Shown: positions 22,017 through 29,730 of the stretch, piece by piece | Position numbering within the stretch: the first letter of the stretch is position 1 | Layout: every line of letters starts with the position of its first letter | Origin: a virus | Virus record (IMG/VR): IMGVR_UViG_3300035670_000044 | Location: 1 to 64,000 of that record | DNA: 64,000 bases | Strand: one strand, 5' to 3' | Program-made: the position numbers and the translations under genes | Notes under the pieces: generated by a model | The model's database searches: none | Told to the model about the DNA's origin: nothing | Seen by the model: only the letters and a program-made list of their open reading frames with translations

Positions 22017-22964
22017 CTAGGTGACCGACCGCTCATTGTACACCGGATTGGGTTTAATAGATAGGGTCTGGTACGAGCTGGTCTGTGGTTCAGTGTTGGG
22101 GACTGTATCCACAGAGTTACGCCACAATCCCGCCTCGATATTCAACTTGAACCAATCAGGATACTCACTCCCTAAATCTATCCCCTTCCTGCTGCACTTC
22201 CACACGTCGGTCAACGTTCCGGTAACCACCTTGTTGTTGTCTATCGTCCCATTGGCGCGAATTGCGGTGATCGGGGTAAACGTGTAAGTGGCGTTACCGT
22301 CTCCAGGGTTAGTGCAGGTCACGGAGAGGTTGTCCCCAATTAATCTCCCGCATCTCACGTCTTCAACAACATACCTCTGGACGGTACCTGGCCCAATTGT
22401 ACGACGCCACACCGCTAGCCCTGTTTGTCGACTTTCAGCCCCCGGAGTTACCAGGCATTTTCTGACTGGCAGAAAATCTCCAACCTTGACTGGGTCGAAA
22501 GCGGCGCATGGTTGGCTGTAGAACCGGCCGTCCGCAATCAGGACATCGATAGTGTAGGTTTGTTCGTAGACGAACTGGCTAGCGTCCTTCGTGACCTGGA
22601 CAAATCTCTCCGGACCCAGCTCAAAGCCAGTTTGAAACTCCAGACCGGGGACTTCAGGAACCCACCCCGTTACCGCGTCAGCCAAAAGGTCCAGGATAGG
22701 TAAACAGAAGGAGTGTCCCTCCCTCTGCACTTGCTTCTGCACTAATGTAAGTGTGTAATTAATCGATCTGGAACGAACAGTGGGTATGTAAGCTCCTTTA
22801 TTCGGGTTGTTCGTTGTGGCTGCTGTAAATGACACCACGATCATGGCCTGCTCAGCCACGCGTCCTGATTGATCAAGCTCCTCCGCTAGCCTCAGCACTA
22901 CTGCGCTTTGGCCCAAGGTCTCGTGGACCTTCTTGTAGAGTTGATTTTCGATTTCAAGAAGCAT
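22017..22964 (-). CDS. Gp37-like (DUF1834) tail-completion protein with extra C-terminal domain
   Basis: 315 residues from ATG 22964. The N-terminal 140 residues (MLLEIENQLYKKV, then LTLVQKQVQREGHSF, LLADAVTGWVPEVPG) resemble Mu-type Gp37/DUF1834 tail proteins, which act at the head-tail junction. The C-terminal 170 residues are beta-rich with several Cys and are not recognised. Late promoter 38 nt upstream. Confidence 0.6.
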   Translation of the reverse strand: MLLEIENQLYKKVHETLGQSAVVLRLAEELDQSGRVAEQAMIVVSFTAATTNNPNKGAYIPTVRSRSINYTLTLVQKQVQREGHSFCLPILDLLADAVTGWVPEVPGLEFQTGFELGPERFVQVTKDASQFVYEQTYTIDVLIADGRFYSQPCAAFDPVKVGDFLPVRKCLVTPGAESRQTGLAVWRRTIGPGTVQRYVVEDVRCGRLIGDNLSVTCTNPGDGNATYTFTPITAIRANGTIDNNKVVTGTLTDVWKCSRKGIDLGSEYPDWFKLNIEAGLWRNSVDTVPNTEPQTSSYQTLSIKPNPVYNERSVT

Positions 22965-22977
22965 GGACAGCCCAGGC

Positions 22978-22987
22978 GTGCTACAGT
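22978..22987 (+). promoter_or_regulatory. Host-type extended -10 promoter, divergent
   Basis: GTGCTACAGT directed rightward toward the small membrane protein, back-to-back with a late promoter reading left. Confidence 0.5.
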
Positions 22988-23001
22988 GGATTGGTACACC
23001 C

Positions 23002-23019
23002 CACCATACTGCTTTCAAC
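23002..23019 (-). promoter_or_regulatory. GTTGAAAGC late promoter, minus strand
   Basis: GTTGAAAGC AGTA TGGTG, reading left into the Gp37-like gene. Confidence 0.55.
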
Positions 23020-23023
23020 AGTA

Positions 23024-23161
23024 ATGTCTTTTGAGACTGCCTTGACTACAGTAATAGTGACACTAGTTCTTACGATTGTAACTATTTCAATTGTGTACGG
23101 AATTGCTATCACTATTTTTACGTTGAAGGGGATTATGGAGGGGAATAAAAAACCGCTATGA
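23024..23161 (+). CDS. Single-span membrane protein
   Basis: 45 residues; one long hydrophobic helix LTTVIVTLVLTIVTISIVYG with a short basic tail. Its stop overlaps the next start (ATGA). Holin-like size and topology, but function is unproved. Confidence 0.55.
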   Translation: MSFETALTTVIVTLVLTIVTISIVYGIAITIFTLKGIMEGNKKPL

Positions 23162-23388
23162 ACACCATTATCAGGCCCAAAGTCCCAGATTTGGTCTGGG
23201 ATAACCTCCTCGATAACACTTACCACTGTTACGTTATTGCTCAAACTGACACTTACGGGTATTTGCGTATGGAAAGGCTCGACACGGGTGAACGTATTCT
23301 CGACCTAAAAGTACCGATTTCCCGGTATTTCTCAGAGCAGGATATCCTGTCCTGGGGAGACACTTGCATGGGGCGGATCGATGGGTAA
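23158..23388 (+). CDS. Hypothetical protein
   Basis: 76 residues, beta-rich (YHCYVIAQTDTYGYLRMERL). Coupled on both sides by overlaps. Possibly a small early regulator; no family recognised. Confidence 0.55.
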   Translation: MNTIIRPKVPDLVWDNLLDNTYHCYVIAQTDTYGYLRMERLDTGERILDLKVPISRYFSEQDILSWGDTCMGRIDG

Positions 23389-23551
23389 GGGTATTCGCCA
23401 CCACGAGCGTCGTCTACTGGCCCGAATGGTACAAGCCGAAACTGTGACGGATCGGTCCACGGCTCAACGCATTTTGAAGAAAGTAGACAAGCATAGGCGT
23501 AAGATCTCCCGTCTCCGACAACTAGTCAGGAAACTATTTGGTGGGATCTGA
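23381..23551 (+). CDS. Small highly basic protein
   Basis: 56 residues, MGKGIRHHERRLLARMVQAE then KKVDKHRRKISRLRQLVRKL. Almost entirely an Arg/Lys-rich helix, overlapping the previous gene by 8 nt. Likely binds nucleic acid. Confidence 0.5.
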   Translation: MGKGIRHHERRLLARMVQAETVTDRSTAQRILKKVDKHRRKISRLRQLVRKLFGGI

Positions 23552-23554
23552 ACT

Positions 23555-23779
23555 ATGGCCAATCATGTAACAACAGAGGCCGGATTAAGACGATTAATCA
23601 ACAAGAGCAAAGAGATCTTGAGCAAAGAAACAGAGATCTTGAGCAAAGAAACAGAGATCTTAAGCGGACAAAACAGTCGGATCTCATCCTTGATCTACTT
23701 AATGAGAGTAGCAAGGGGAGGGGTCCGTAAATTAGGGCAAAAGGTGCTGACGCCAACCGACTCAGAACTCCCCTCCTGA
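23555..23779 (+). CDS. Small protein with internal 7-residue repeat
   Basis: 74 residues. Contains three near-perfect units of a 21-bp repeat (encoding LSKETEI) at about 23610-23665, giving a heptad-like helix. The repeat is probably length-variable. Converges with and overlaps the gene at 23762. Confidence 0.5.
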   Translation: MANHVTTEAGLRRLINKSKEILSKETEILSKETEILSGQNSRISSLIYLMRVARGGVRKLGQKVLTPTDSELPS

Positions 23780-24121
23780 TACGAACTCCAGAAGCTCCCA
23801 CAGACCCGTGGTATAGTTGTATGCGAGGATGTCCCCGGGCTGAGGGGAACGCTGGAAATTGACATCGGCCAGGTCGCGTAACTTCCTTGTCGCCTCGAGA
23901 TTAATAATGTACTGGCGAAGTTCGCTAGACGATTGTTTGTACAGGGTCGAGTCAGGGAACACCCCGAAGTTCGATACGTTCAACCCCTGCAATCCGCTGT
24001 TGTTGTATCCGCAACCGGTGGTTCCGGAGGACGGAACAATCGTCAACAGACTGGAGCCCCCAGGCATTCCTGGGTTGAGCGGGTCGTACCCGTAAGTTTG
24101 ATTCTCGTCAGAGCTCCACAT
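23762..24121 (-). CDS. Virion-associated protein, probable
   Basis: 119 residues. Gly/Ser-rich N terminus, then RKLRDLADVNFQRSPQPGDI, LAYNYTTGLWELLEF: the LADV...GD.L.Y....W pattern is common in phage fibre and neck proteins. Downstream of the DUF1320-like gene in the same operon. Confidence 0.5.
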   Translation of the reverse strand: MWSSDENQTYGYDPLNPGMPGGSSLLTIVPSSGTTGCGYNNSGLQGLNVSNFGVFPDSTLYKQSSSELRQYIINLEATRKLRDLADVNFQRSPQPGDILAYNYTTGLWELLEFVSGGEF

Positions 24122-24133
24122 GGCGGTAAGGGG

Positions 24134-24922
24134 TTAGAAGGTGTCGGCCTCTTGGAGGCCGCCGGAGATGGTGATATCCCCGTCGGTGTTCTCAACAACC
24201 AGGACATCTCCATCACCTGGTGTGACAGCACCCTGGGAATCAGCGAAGGATGCGATATCTCGGGTCGTCTCCAACTCATCGAACAGTCTGTTCACCTCGA
24301 GAGTGCTGTTTCCGATGAGGGTCGGATTCTGCCGGTCCAGTGATCCGCTGAGCCTCCGGGGGGAGACATGATCGATAACAGGTGCCGGTTTCCGCTTGTA
24401 GGGGTTCCAACGGTTGTTGGTGCCCCACCGCATCTCCCAACGGGCCAGGGAGGCATCGGTGAACGCCCGGTCACGCTGAGTGTTGGACATTACCATCGCG
24501 CAGGAGCTATTCCAGTACCGGTAGGCCTCCTGCCACTTAAGTCCAGATGAGGGGGATTCCTTAGAGGCCCATAGGTCTAGCTGTTTCATCGCGGCTTCTG
24601 CGGCGTCTACGACCTGCTGCCGAGGGCGTAGGGTATCCAGGTACCAGCGAGCCAGGGTGGCCTGGGTCCGGCGGTACGATCCCGCAATCAGGAGCTTTCC
24701 CTGGGGAGGGGCTGTCTCGATAAAATTGTTTATAAGTACGGCGGCATCGTGAAGAGCAACCTGGATACGCTGGTAGTTGATTGTGTTGGCGGTCGGATCC
24801 TCAAGACGGGATAGTTCCAGGGCCTCGTTAAACCCAAATACCTCGATAAAGTAGTCTACGGTGGCCGGGTTGCAGTTGTTGGCAACACCGTAGGCGTCAG
24901 GGGGCGGAGTGTATGGGGACAC
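24134..24922 (-). CDS. DUF1320-like (Mu gp36) head-tail connector with extra domain
   Basis: 262 residues. Residues 10-120 (FIEVFGFNEALELSRLEDPT, ALHDAAVLINNFIE, LLIAGSYRRTQATLARWYLD) follow the helical gp36/DUF1320 connector pattern. The C-terminal 60 residues repeat the ASFADSQGAVTPGDGDVLVV type of module seen in the neighbouring 119-residue protein. Late promoter 20 nt upstream. Confidence 0.6.
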   Translation of the reverse strand: MSPYTPPPDAYGVANNCNPATVDYFIEVFGFNEALELSRLEDPTANTINYQRIQVALHDAAVLINNFIETAPPQGKLLIAGSYRRTQATLARWYLDTLRPRQQVVDAAEAAMKQLDLWASKESPSSGLKWQEAYRYWNSSCAMVMSNTQRDRAFTDASLARWEMRWGTNNRWNPYKRKPAPVIDHVSPRRLSGSLDRQNPTLIGNSTLEVNRLFDELETTRDIASFADSQGAVTPGDGDVLVVENTDGDITISGGLQEADTF

Positions 24923-24941
24923 AGGAGTTTGGCGTTACTAC

Positions 24942-24959
24942 TTCTATATAGCTTTCAAC
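24942..24959 (-). promoter_or_regulatory. GTTGAAAGC late promoter, minus strand
   Basis: GTTGAAAGC TATA TAGAAG, a full match; drives the DUF1320-like gene. Confidence 0.7.
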
Positions 24960-24970
24960 GCGGGGTGGTG

Positions 24971-24990
24971 GTTGAAAGTATGTTAGGATG
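24971..24990 (+). promoter_or_regulatory. Late-type promoter variant for the homing nuclease
   Basis: GTTGAAAGT ATGT TAGGATG, one mismatch in the core. Back-to-back with the minus-strand copy at 24942-24959. Confidence 0.5.
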
Positions 24991-25015
24991 GGTGTATAAG
25001 CTACTAGCTGTCGCT

Positions 25016-26204
25016 ATGCCTGATAACAACTTCGTGGTTTATGCGTATGTCCGGAGTGGTCCAGATAGGTTCGGCAGGGTCGGGACGTTTTATTACATTG
25101 GAAAAGGTAACCTTAAACGACCGTATAAGTGTGGGAAGGGGAATAGAAGGGTAAACTGCCCTAGAGATAGAAAAAATAATATCATTATTTTGCACAAAAA
25201 CTTAAAAGAAGAAACGGCTTTTGACTACGAAAAGAAATTAATTGAGTTCTACGGAAGGATAGGCACCACCGATTTTGGAATTTTAAGGAATTCTACAGAC
25301 GGGGGAGAGGGGGCATCAGGCGCTTACCAGAGTTCTGCCGACTGGTGGCACCCTTTACATGGGGAATTTTTACAAAAATCTTGCACAGAGATAGCAAAAA
25401 TTAGTAAAGACAAGAGCACAATATTGAGCGGTTTATCCCAGGTAATTAACGGAAAGTCTTTTTCTTACAAGGGCTGGAGACTGTTAAAAAATAAACCTAA
25501 AAGTATGCCGATTCAATATGTAAGAATTGACTGGTACCATAAAGATTTTGGTTACCAGTACAGTAAAACATGCAAAGAGATAAGGGCTGTGGATACAAGA
25601 TTAAAAACTTATTCTGAACTATACCGTGTAGTTCTTAAGGAACATGTTGAGGCCTGGGGTTGGTGTAGGGCTGATAGAATACCAGTTCATTACATGAAAC
25701 ACAACTGGTTTAATGAAAAATTTGGGCAGATTTACAATAAAACCGCCACTGAAATCATAGATATTGCAAAAGATCCTAACCTCAGAATAGAACGTTTACA
25801 TGGGATAATAGCCGGAAATGTGAAAACAACTTTAGGCTGGTGCAGTCTAGAAAATATATCAATAAAGTCTAAAAAAATGTGACTGGTATCATCCAGATTT
25901 TGGTATACTTGTTGGGAAAACTTCTCTAGAAATTTTAGAGATAAGCGGAGAGAATTTCAGGGTTAGCAGGTTATACGATGTTATTAACAAAAAATCTAAT
26001 GAGTATAATAAGTGGTGCAGAGCAGATAGTATACCTAGACGACACTGGAAGTTTAATTGGTACCACCCTTTTCACGGAAAAATACTGCAAAAAACAGCAC
26101 ATCAAGTAAATGTTATGTATAACATAACATACAGATTAGACTATTTGCACGATGTTACAACAGGAGTTAGGCTTAGTTATCTTGGCTGGACTGTTTTTAA
26201 ATAA
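25016..26204 (+). pseudogene. GIY-YIG homing nuclease with five DNA-binding repeats, frameshifted
   Basis: From ATG 25016: VVYAYVRSGPDRFGRVGTFY YIGKG is a GIY-YIG core, then five repeats of about 52 residues of the form (D/N)W(Y/W/F)HPxFG...KT..EI...L..V..G....GW. The frame stops at 25882 after an A7 tract (25869-25875), between repeats 3 and 4; repeats 4 and 5 continue in the +1 frame to the TAA at 26204. One extra A, or transcript slippage on the A7, would restore a protein of about 395 residues. AT-rich, free-standing, antisense to the surrounding head genes. Confidence 0.6.
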
Positions 26205-26230
26205 AAAAAAAGCCCACCTTTAGGGTGGGC
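26203..26230 (-). terminator. Intrinsic terminator of the capsid operon
   Basis: GCCCACC-N5-GGTGGGC (26212-26230) followed on the minus strand by nine T. A textbook terminator 20 nt after the capsid stop; it also lies at the end of the convergent homing-nuclease gene. Confidence 0.85.
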
Positions 26231-26249
26231 AATCAGGTTTTAACCCTTT

Positions 26250-28803
26250 TTAGACATTAGTTGAAACAGGATTCAGGAAGAGGGCGCCAGCGCCAACTCG
26301 ACCAGTTTCACCCATGCCAACGAGCTCAAAAGAGCGCTCGACAAGGATGTCGCCTTCGAAAACACGACGGTCCATATTGAAGCGCTCGGGGGTAGAGATC
26401 GGATAGCCAGACAGCGTATAGGTATACGCAAATGCCGGGGTACCGTAGTTAGCATCCAGAGCGGGGGTAAAACCGTCAGTGCTGTTGCTAGGATGGTAGA
26501 ACATAATAGCAACGTTGTTGTAGACGTTCTCCAGAGCACCAGTTTCCTGGTTCAGCTTGAGACGGCGAGCAACGCGAATCTCGTCGAGACCAAAGATCTC
26601 AGCGAGGCTCTTCTCGTTCACCAAAATACCGCGCTGCATGAAGTCACGGATTCGTTTGTTCAGTGTTGTTACCGTAGAGGCTCTTTATCCTCTACTTCTG
26701 CATGTTACCATGCAGCTCAGACTATATCATCACCGAGAAAAATTATTATTCTCGGGCTGGGCGCTCGTGGACAGGTTATTGTTGGGACTCACTGTCTAGT
26801 CGTTGAACCTTTCGGAGGAACTAAGCCCGCCTCCGGCTTGGCTTCTGATTGCCCCGTAGAACGGGGGTTTCCAGAAATTCACCCAGTTTTCTAGCATTAA
26901 GACAAGCAGCACCCTATTACTCTCCAACCCTTGTGTTGGAAATGTTTATCAGGGTGGTTTATTAGGTTACAAATAGCAGATTTGGTCAAACCGTAATTTT
27001 TTACGTCTGACAGATAAATTTGTACTTGGTTACCATTGGGGTCTAAAAATAGGTATTTTCTTTCCCCCTCTCGTCTATAGCCGTTCTTTTTCCTATCTTG
27101 AAAGGCCTTGAACCTTCTCAGTCTTCCCTCTTCAGTAACTTTTCTCTTCGAAAAGCTATGAATCATTCTTTCTTTGAACTTAGGGTCAGACCATCTCTCT
27201 TTGGACTGTTGTCCTATGAGATTTTTTGTACTATCAGATCTAACTTTGCCTACATTTTTACCGATATTTCCTTGCCTGATGTTTTTTACAGCATCTTGGG
27301 TATGTTTATACCCTTTGGAGAAGCTACACCCGCCCTTGGTAGCGATGCTCTTATTGGCAAAACTAGGGTTAATGTCAACTCTCAGTGACTTATGTAAAAA
27401 ATATTCAAACTCAGACGCCTTTTTTCTCGTATCAAAAAGGCACAAAATGTGCTTTTCTTTCGGCATAAAGGTCTCGTCGGTAGAACTACCCATGTAGGGG
27501 TCCTCCCATGGATTTTCATGGGACCTACACCCAATGTAGTGTCTGTTATCTTCACCAACTACATCATACACGTAGTGGATGTAGTCAGAGTCAGATCTTT
27601 TCAGGTTCATGGCTGTTCAGGGAAAATCTATTGGCTTATCTAGGCGCTACTATTTTAACGCTTAAGGTTGTTGAACGCATCGGGAGACAGAACGAGCTTG
27701 TTAGGATAGCAGCCGATTTGGCCACGAACCTGCTCCTTCATCTCGTCAAACAGCACTTCGACGTCAGAGGTCGGGCTGTTAAACTGGTCAGCACCACCGT
27801 TGTAGGTAGCCAGGTCCAGAACGTTGCCGGATTCGTATTGGGTTACGTCCAGAATTTTCTGGCTGACTTGGATCTCCCAACTCTGCATGAGGCGGTTAGC
27901 AGCATCCTTAGCGGCATATGCGCGAAGGTCAATGGCGGCGGCGCCATTTTTTGCTTCTGCGGCCACTTCTTCAGCAATCTGCCAGCTAATGGCTTCTTGG
28001 CGAAGAGCAAAGCTCCGGGTACCGAATTCATTAGAGATCTTCTGAATGTTGGTACCAGGTGCACGCAGGAAGGACTGAGCGGCGAATGCCTCTTTGCCGA
28101 ACACCAGGCTGCGGCCAGCCCTGACGCTCATAGAGACGGCAGGGGCGAAGAAGGTAGCAACACCTTCTGTATTCTTGTACAAATTGTTAACGCGAGGGTA
28201 TTTAACCTCTCGCTTCTTACACTTTCATGTAAGTTCGGACTATATCTTCGGCCCAATGGGCCGGAGGGCGCTCGTGGAGAAATCATTACCCGGTCTGGGT
28301 AGTTCCTCTAGTCTCTGAACCTTCTGTTCCGTTCCCGAAACAGCTTGGCTGCTGATTGCCTTAGGGAACGTGTTCCCCTTAGGTTTCCCAGCAATTCACC
28401 CCCTAATCATACCACGAATTACTCCGAGGCACGGCTACAAAATTAACCTTGTGCGAGTTGCGTGAGGATCGGATCGATCACCAAAGTGTTTCACTGGGCG
28501 TTTTAATTCCCAGCTCTCCAACTTTCGTGTGAACAGCGATTGTTGTTGTTAAATTGTCGAGGTTCACGAGCCCTAAGGCTCTGGAGTATCGGACTATATC
28601 ATCACGGAACTATCACCGTGTCGGGCGCTCGTGGACAGGTTATTGTTGGGACTCACTGTCTAGTCTCTGAACGTTACTGGGAACCTGAGCCCTCCCAGTC
28701 TTCGCTGCTGATTGCCGTATCGAAATAATCCGAGTTAGGTTTCCAGCAATTCACCCGATTTTAAAGGCGCGAATCAGTCACGCACTTGATCTAAATTCAT
28801 CAT
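26250..28803 (-). CDS. Major capsid protein, split by three group I introns
   Basis: Four exons on the minus strand: 28803-28780 (MMNLDQVR), about 28481-28446 (VIDPILTQLAQG), 28179-27658, and 26660-26250; about 330 residues after splicing. Joined, the start reads DPILTQLAQG-YKNTEGVATF, the conserved opening of this capsid family, then SLVFGKEAF...LRAPGTN. Every junction keeps frame, follows a U and ends the intron with G. The third exon joins the fourth as NNLKR-NKRIRDFMQRG. The exon 1/2 junction is the least certain; an alternative (exon 1 to 28784, exon 2 from 28491) would give QVNTLVIDP. Shell-forming protein of the head; terminator right after. Confidence 0.8.
26661..27657 (-). mobile_element. 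Group I intron C with homing endonuclease gene
   Basis: 997 nt. Core elements on the minus strand: GTTCAACGACTAG (26808-26796) and GATGATATAGTCT (26732-26719), the two sides of P7. Preceding exon ends GCGT and the intron has GCGC 12 nt in as the likely guide. The core stretch ACTAGACAGTGAGTCCC is nearly identical to that of intron A, so the two share recent ancestry. It hosts the GIY-YIG gene. Confidence 0.85.
26897..27610 (-). CDS. Intron-encoded GIY-YIG homing endonuclease
   Basis: 237 residues. YIHYVYDVV...HYIGCRS is the GIY-YIG core at the N terminus; the middle has NUMOD3-like repeats (DAVKNIRQGNIGKNVGK, TKNLIGQQSKERW) and the C terminus a NUMOD1-like helix-turn-helix (LSDVKNYGLTKSAICNLIN). 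Cleaves intronless capsid alleles to spread the intron. Entirely inside intron C. AT-rich relative to the capsid exons. Confidence 0.85.
   Translation of the reverse strand: MNLKRSDSDYIHYVYDVVGEDNRHYIGCRSHENPWEDPYMGSSTDETFMPKEKHILCLFDTRKKASEFEYFLHKSLRVDINPSFANKSIATKGGCSFSKGYKHTQDAVKNIRQGNIGKNVGKVRSDSTKNLIGQQSKERWSDPKFKERMIHSFSKRKVTEEGRLRRFKAFQDRKKNGYRREGERKYLFLDPNGNQVQIYLSDVKNYGLTKSAICNLINHPDKHFQHKGWRVIGCCLS
28180..28445 (-). ncRNA. Group I intron B in the capsid gene
   Basis: 266 nt. Contains the exact canonical strings GTTCAGAGACTAG (28320-28308) and AAGATATAGTCC (28248-28237). The exon ends AGGT; GCCT 15 nt into the intron can pair with it as P1. Ends in G before TAC AAG. No open reading frame. 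Its P7 region matches T4-type introns better than introns A and C do. Confidence 0.85.
28482..28779 (-). ncRNA. Group I intron A in the capsid gene
   Basis: About 298 nt, after only eight codons of the capsid gene. GTTCAGAGACTAG (28672-28660) and GATATAGTCC (28600-28591) form P7; the core is nearly identical to intron C. The exon ends GCGT and GCGC lies 10 nt in. Ends at TTTG before GTG ATC; the 3' site is inferred from frame and could shift by a few nt. No reading frame. Confidence 0.75.
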
Positions 28804-28824
28804 GATAGTTAGTCTCCTTTAGGA

Positions 28825-29541
28825 TTAAGCGCCAGCTTCGTTGCCAAGTTTCACCCGAACGTACTGACCAGCACCAGCGGTACCGATCACATCGAGTACA
28901 CGACCCAGAATCACACCAGCACCAGCAGTACTAGAAGCAGTACCGGCGGTAGTGGAATACACAGCGTCGTCAACAGCAAAGGTAGAAGTGGCGTCCACTT
29001 CGACAATTGCAATACCAGTGGTTACAATGGACAGCAGGGACTGGTATGGGAATACACCAGGCTTGCGAGGGGTGGTAGAAGGATTAGACTGACCTTCATA
29101 CGTGCCGGGCCAGATGTACGCAGTAGCGCCAGTGATGGCGGTAGCGGGGGCTGGGAGCACGGTGGCGGCGGTATCGCTGGTACGTGCCATGACACGGAAA
29201 AGCTGAGCACCGACCTTGATGGTGTCACCGACTTTGAGTTGGGGGTCAAAGTTGGTTCCGGTACCGGTCACAACGCCGGCAGTCGAGATTGCCAGGGTGC
29301 CAGTCAGGGCGGTCATGTCCGCATCTTCGACCTGATAGCCTTTGTCGGTGAGTTCGCCTTGGCCGTAAAGCTTATAGACGTTCACACCAGCCGCGTAGGA
29401 GCCAGCGGAGGCGGGATATGCACCGCTTCGTTTCACAAAGCGGCAGCGCTCGATACCATTAGCAAGAGCGGTCGCGTCAGTGACGGTCACGGTCTCTACA
29501 TACTTATGGTCGAACGACATGTAACGGGGATCAGTTGCCAT
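28825..29541 (-). CDS. Capsid decoration protein (DUF2190-like) with inserted beta domain
   Basis: 238 residues. The N and C parts resemble small head-decoration proteins that sit before the capsid gene; Gly/Ala/Thr-rich with an RVLDVIGTAGAGQYVRVKL end. Residues about 74-143 (TGTLAISTAGVVTGTGTNF and following) are an inserted beta module that recurs in the tail sheath. Located between protease/scaffold and capsid gene, as in Mu-like head clusters. Confidence 0.65.
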   Translation of the reverse strand: MATDPRYMSFDHKYVETVTVTDATALANGIERCRFVKRSGAYPASAGSYAAGVNVYKLYGQGELTDKGYQVEDADMTALTGTLAISTAGVVTGTGTNFDPQLKVGDTIKVGAQLFRVMARTSDTAATVLPAPATAITGATAYIWPGTYEGQSNPSTTPRKPGVFPYQSLLSIVTTGIAIVEVDATSTFAVDDAVYSTTAGTASSTAGAGVILGRVLDVIGTAGAGQYVRVKLGNEAGA

Positions 29542-29652
29542 AGGACAATTGTCGTAAGTTGTCGTTGTGGCGTACGGAGACGTATCTTTCGTACACCGGG
29601 TTTGGAAGTTAATTCCACCTTTTATGTAACCGGAACGAATAGCGTGCTTGCA

Positions 29653-29700
29653 GATAACTTTAGGTTATCGGTCTATTCGCCGGGGAGCTTACGCTCCCCG
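29653..29700. terminator. Paired hairpins between scaffold and decoration genes
   Basis: GATAAC/GTTATC at 29653-29669 and CGGGGAGC/GCTCCCCG at 29681-29700 sit in a 189-nt gap. Without a T-run they may be an attenuator or RNA-processing site, letting decoration and capsid be expressed more than the protease. Confidence 0.4.
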
Positions 29701-29730
29701 TTGTTACAAGGCGTTCAATTAACTACCCTG

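Noticed and set aside
23610-23665. Three 21-bp repeats as a CRISPR array
   Set aside because: Units are adjacent without spacers and encode a heptad in frame; it is a coding repeat.
27508-28302. 264-residue + strand frame over the capsid exon
   Set aside because: Crosses intron/exon borders of the capsid gene on the opposite strand and has no recognisable motif.
26661-28779. Group II introns or inteins
   Set aside because: The inserts carry stop codons in frame and group I P7 strings; no domain V hairpin and no intein motifs.
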